NCBI GenBank assembly: GCA_034620365.1
Contig: JAQGEQ010000201.1
Coordinates: forward strand, 558,001-622,000
Origin: Pegea sp. RAD2-039
Taxonomy: Eukaryota; Chordata; Thaliacea; Salpida; Salpidae
Direction of reading: 5' to 3'
Length of the DNA: 64,000 bases
The translations under genes and the position numbers were made by a program. Positions within the stretch are counted from its first letter, which is position 1, and every line of letters begins with the position of its first letter. Positions 59,896 through 64,000 of the stretch are shown in pieces. Below the pieces are notes generated by a model. That model was not told where the DNA came from, did not search any database, and worked only from the letters and a program-made list of their open reading frames with translations.

Positions 59896-62800
59896 TCATT
59901 GCATAGCCTCATCTGAAACCAAACCATTTTGTGATTCTGTAAAATTAGATAGAAACAAGATAGAAAAATCGCCAGGAGTTTCTTCAGAAGAAGCAGTGAC
60001 GTTATTAGGAGCTGGTAGGTTGTTGTTGTAAGTGATCTGTGTCGGAAGATTTGTAGAAGATGAAGAGGAAGATACATCATTTGGAGGATTACTACTACTT
60101 TCATCAACACGATTTTTGTTTAGTTTTCCCGGTTTATCGTACATATGAATATCTCTAAAGACGAAGAAATTGAAAAAGATGAAGATAGAAGACACAAGTG
60201 ACCTGAGGTGACGTTTCAAAACACCAATATGAGCAAACCGCTTGCCACATTCGATGCACTGATGTGGTTTCTCATGGTTATGAACAGCCTTCACATGTTT
60301 GTTTAAGTTGCCAAGCAACCCAAACGCTTTATCACATCGCTTACATTTGTGAGGTCGTTGCTACAAACAAAATGGTCAGTTTCTTAACTGCCCATAAAAC
60401 TGTCCAACTGACCTTTAAATGGACGGCGTGGACATGTCGGTTGAGGTCAACTGGCCGTGTGAACTTTCTCTGACATTTGTAACAACGGTGCTGAAACAAA
60501 TCATCATGATGACGTCACACAGTGACTGATGACGTCAAGCTAGCATCTTACTTGATTAATAGGTCCGTGATGACTATGAGCCGATCTTTGATGTCTTCGA
60601 AGCTGCTGACTTTCTAGAAAGCGCTTAGAACAAACATTGCACACATGAGGGCGCTCTCGTTCGTGACAAATATGCGAATTGAACGCTTCACTGTCGGGGA
60701 ATCCCTCCTGATGAGCAGATAACAGTTGGCATGACAACCAGTCGAGTAGCAACACACCTGACAGTCGGCACATTTGTAAGTTGGACGTTGATTTACGTGA
60801 ACTTGATACATATGTCGCCTGAGTTGAGTCGCTTCACTAAATACCTCATCACATTGCTCACATTTACTTAAATTACTCCTCATCGATTTCGCTACTGACA
60901 TCTGTAATGAGTTCTTGTTCTTCTCATGAACTCCTCTCACGTGTCTGATATAAACATACAGATGTAGAAGAGACACTCATGATTAAGTGAGCACCTGTTT
61001 AAATCGCTCATTCGCGCAAACGCTTTTCCACACTGGGGACAACCGAAAGGTCGTTCCTTCGAATGCACGCAGCGAACATGTTGTTTGAGATGAGTGGCGG
61101 TTTTGAAGCCCTTTCCACACTTTGTACACAGATGAGGTCTTTCAGTGACAGATGGAAGCGTCATCGCGTTCTGTTGGAACTGAAAAGCACGATGTACAGC
61201 GGGAAGTAGGGGAGCTGAAATGGTTACCTTCATGTTGCTACACGCGTGATGACAAAGAGCTTGTTTCGTAGCAACCAAGCCGCATATAGCGCAACTATCG
61301 CGTTCTTCGTTGCTATGATCGGTGGGCACCGTAGCAACAGGGGTAGCAGTGGTTGGCATGCCAACTGAGCTGTTTTGATTGATCATGTGGTTGGTTGATG
61401 TAGTGTTGATGGTTACAGCGTTATGATTGGTAGGTTGATTAATTGATGACGTGGTTGACGCGATGTCAACACCCGGTATAGCGCCACTACTGGTCAATGT
61501 TGTCGCAGTCGTCACGCGTCGTTGCTCACAAACTTGTGGAGTCACGTGATGAGGAATCGCAGCCGCCGCGTTATGTTTGTATTGAAGATGAAGCTGCAAA
61601 GAAGATTACGTCATCGGCGGAAGTATCGCAATTCGATGACTGACCTGCAGTTGGCGCGCTTGTTCGAAGCCGTGATTACAAACTGTGCACCAAAACGGTT
61701 TCGGATGAGTGGAGATGACGTGCGCCTATGACGAGATGGCTGTGATGACGTCATAGCAGAAACGCGGTTCTAACTGACCGGAAGTGCTGAGGGATTCGCG
61801 AAAACTTCACCACATTCGAAACAGCGAGTTCCGGTCGACGCGACAGCAGACGTGGGCGTCGATGACGTCAGCGGTGACGTCACTATTGACGTTGAAGTCG
61901 CGACGGGAGTTTGTATGTTGTTGATCTGCAAAGTGGCGGAGTTGGAAGCCCGATTCATCGCAACGTCACTAGATGTCGCTGTGAGGAAGTTGGGAGGTGG
62001 AAGGGAAGTAGGCATCATTGTCTTGGCCACTAGAGGGGGTAAGATTAAGAAGACAAAATAAGGAGCAAAAGATGGGAACCATTTTGATGAGATTTTCCTC
62101 CGTCTGAAAATCCGTGCACTCTCATCATATGAGTCTTGAGGTAGGACGGGATTGCGAATGATTTGGTACAAACGCTGCAGCGGTGATTCTTTTCTTTGCT
62201 GTGTACCGCCTGATAAAGAATCAAGGAGTGGTGAGGATCAGGGAGTGATGAGGATCAGGGAGTGATGAGGATCAGGGAGTGATGAGGATCAGGGAGTGAT
62301 GGAGATCAGGGAGTGATGGAGATCAGGAAGTGATGAGGATCAGGGAGTGATGAGGATCAGGAAGTGATGAGGATCAGGGAGTGATGGAGATCAGGGAGTG
62401 ATGAGGATCAGGGAGTGATGAGGATCAGTAAGTGATGAGGATCAGGGAGTAATGGAGATCAGGAAGTGATGAGGATCAGGGAGTAATGAGGATCAGGGAG
62501 TGATGAGGATCAGGGAGTGATGAGGATCAGGAAGTGATGAGGATAAAGGAGTGATGAGGATCAAGGAAGTGATGAAGATCAAGGAGTGATGAGGATCAGT
62601 AAGTGATGAGGATCAGGGAGTGATGGAGATCAGGAAGTGATGAGGATCAGGGAGTAATGAGGATCAGGGAGTGATGAGGATCAGGGAGTGATGAGGATCA
62701 GGGAGTGATGAGGATCAAGGAGTGATGAGGATCAGAGTGATGGATCAGTGATGAGGATCAGGGAGTGATGAGGATCTGATGTCAAATGATGTTTCAGGGA

Positions 62801-63959
62801 GTGATTCCAGCTGATCAGCAAAAGTCCACCCACATCTGGGGCACAAATGAGGTCTTTCACGCATGTGAACTCCTCGCATATGTCTTTGAAGATCGCTCTT
62901 CCGACCAAATCCTTTTCGACATTCTTCACATTTATGAGGCTTACTCTAAATCGAAAATTTAATAAATAATTGAATTAATATTTGAAAATAAGAACTTACA
63001 TGAACTGCTAAGATATGTTGGCGAAGATATGAGGCTGTTTTGAAACCTTTATCACAAGTAGGACAACGATGCTGCTTGCTAGTATCTACACTATTGACAG
63101 CTACAGTCGTTGACATGTTTGGAATTGTAGTTCGCATATTGTTCATGTGATTAGCAGCTTGAACAGAACTTGTTGTGATGTTGTACATGGTTTGTTGTTG
63201 TTGGACTACACCGTGAACATTCTTGAGATGGTGTGTAAGCAAATTGGCTTTCATAAAACTTTTACCACATTGCAAGCATCTAAAGCATCAAATAACTTCA
63301 TATAAAAAAAATATTTGATTTTCATTACAGATAACAAAACCAACATTTATTTGAAAGACGGAACCTACCCGTACTGTTCAACATTTGCATGTTGTTTAGC
63401 TGTATGTGAAGTATACACATGATGATTGAGACCTACTCCGTTTTGAAAGATCGTTCCACAGTTTGCACCGTCATTAGCAACTTCTGCTCGATCATCAGTT
63501 GATGCATGAACTCTTTTGATGTGATTCTGACAACAAAATGGTTCTATTGAAGTAGCTGAGTCTTGCTGGCATCTTACTTGAAGATGCGGTGACTCATAGA
63601 AACTTTCAGGGCAAGAAGGACACTTGTGAGGTGGTTGTTGGTGGTCAGTATGGTTAAAGAAAAGAGCAGATGACTCATCACTTGCTACTGAAGAACTTAC
63701 TCCTGGAGTTGAAGTGACTATCACTACAGATCAAAATGATTTAATAAAATCATCTATTCCACCAACTATTTGTCTTTACCTGATTGATGACCAAACACAG
63801 TAGATGCAATCAGATTCGACATATCACTACTAGTTGTAGACATCAGACCGCTTTCAGCAGCAGCTTGTTGTATATAGTCTTTTGCTATTGTAGTTTGTTG
63901 CTGTTGTGTTACTGAGGCCCCAAAACCAATATTTGTATTTGTATTCAACTGCAAAGTAT
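59896..63959 (-). CDS. Multi-C2H2 zinc finger protein, 5' end outside window
   Basis: Minus-strand nuclear zinc-finger protein, probably a DNA-binding regulator. Exons: 63780-63959, 63578-63723, 63369-63526, 63000-63279, about 62830-62945, 62080-62209, 61779-62029, 61645-61725, 60995-61593, 60758-60944, 60552-60707, 60413-60490, 60203-60360, 59896-60154. The first exon follows an acceptor, so the start lies beyond 63959. I count about 18 finger units; about 15 have the full C-C-H-H set, for example CGKGFKTATHLKQHVRCVH. Units with NCGTIF (about 63450) and CAICGLVATKQALCHHACSN are degenerate. Linkers are like HSKERP and NHEKP. Several introns cut inside fingers. Gln- and Ser/Thr-rich spacers separate finger groups; the C-terminal tail is rich in Ser, Asn and Pro. 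One finger (CPRCGWTF, near 62830) runs into a minisatellite. I cannot name an ortholog. Confidence 0.85.
62216..62780 (+). repeat. 17-bp minisatellite inside the C2H2 gene
   Basis: About 33 tandem units of GTGATGAGGATCAGGGA with frequent GGAG/GAGG swaps and AGGAAG variants. The 17-bp period would shift any reading frame, and stops appear. It lies between an exon ending near CPRCGWTF and the exon starting at 62209, so it is mainly intronic. On the minus strand the units contain no GT. Confidence 0.9.
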
Positions 63960-64000
63960 CTGCAGATCAAACTTAATATTAGCAAAGAAAAAGTTTTTCC

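Noticed and set aside
62216-62780. CRISPR-like array
   Set aside because: Units are contiguous with no unique spacers; it is a plain 17-bp minisatellite in a eukaryotic gene.
1-64000. LTR retroviruses, Polintons or other capsid-bearing elements
   Set aside because: No long terminal repeats and no recognisable gag, integrase or envelope-like text were seen; all recognised elements are LINE or SINE types.

Overview
The window is metazoan nuclear DNA, about two-thirds A+T. Introns are mostly tiny (about 45-60 nt, GT-AG), a few run to 0.4-1.4 kb, and LINE/SINE debris is scattered between genes. A FoxD-type forkhead gene, ZDHHC12, DSCC1, TTLL5, UBXN7 and a large C2H2 gene make it an animal. Small introns, a tight COQ7-MCM5 spacing with a splice acceptor in the gap, and splice acceptors just before many start codons suggest a lineage with spliced-leader trans-splicing. 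An ascidian tunicate is my best guess (about 50%); no species call is possible from sequence alone.

Layout. 1-1188 (minus): 3' part of a gene for a thioredoxin-fold protein without a CXXC motif. 2.2-2.7 kb: LINE reverse-transcriptase debris. 4.1-6.7 kb: complete 12-exon 4-coumarate-CoA-ligase/luciferase-like acyl-CoA synthetase ending in the peroxisomal signal SKL. 10.0-12.5 kb: two-exon FoxD gene with a TATA box, followed by a gene desert of about 9.3 kb. 22.2-24.5 kb: multi-exon gene of unknown function. 28.0-28.3 kb: small coiled-coil protein. 31.2-32.3 kb (minus): SNRPG (Sm-G). 34.0-35.3 kb (minus): ZDHHC12-like palmitoyltransferase. 39.2-45.3 kb (plus): DSCC1, COQ7, MCM5, PPIH in a row. 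48.0-52.0 kb: TTLL5 in one 4-kb exon. 52.7-54.9 kb: UBXN7-like gene with a 22-copy in-frame heptapeptide array. 56.8-58.3 kb (minus): internally deleted CR1/L2-like LINE with a PHD finger in ORF1. 59.9-64.0 kb (minus): C2H2 gene with about 18 finger units, running off the right edge, with a 17-bp minisatellite inside one finger region.

The genes are mostly conserved housekeeping functions: DNA replication and cohesion (MCM5, DSCC1), spliceosome (SNRPG, PPIH), ubiquinone synthesis (COQ7), tubulin glutamylation (TTLL5), p97/ubiquitin adaptor (UBXN7), protein palmitoylation (ZDHHC12), acyl-CoA metabolism, and two transcription factors. Signals most worth a second look are the UBXN7 coding minisatellite, the possible COQ7-MCM5-PPIH operon, the unpaired splice acceptors before start codons, a strong excess of the palindrome TGACGTCA in and near genes, and the ZNF finger cut by a minisatellite. 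Exon limits were placed by eye from GT-AG signals and reading-frame continuity; they have not been tested against transcripts.
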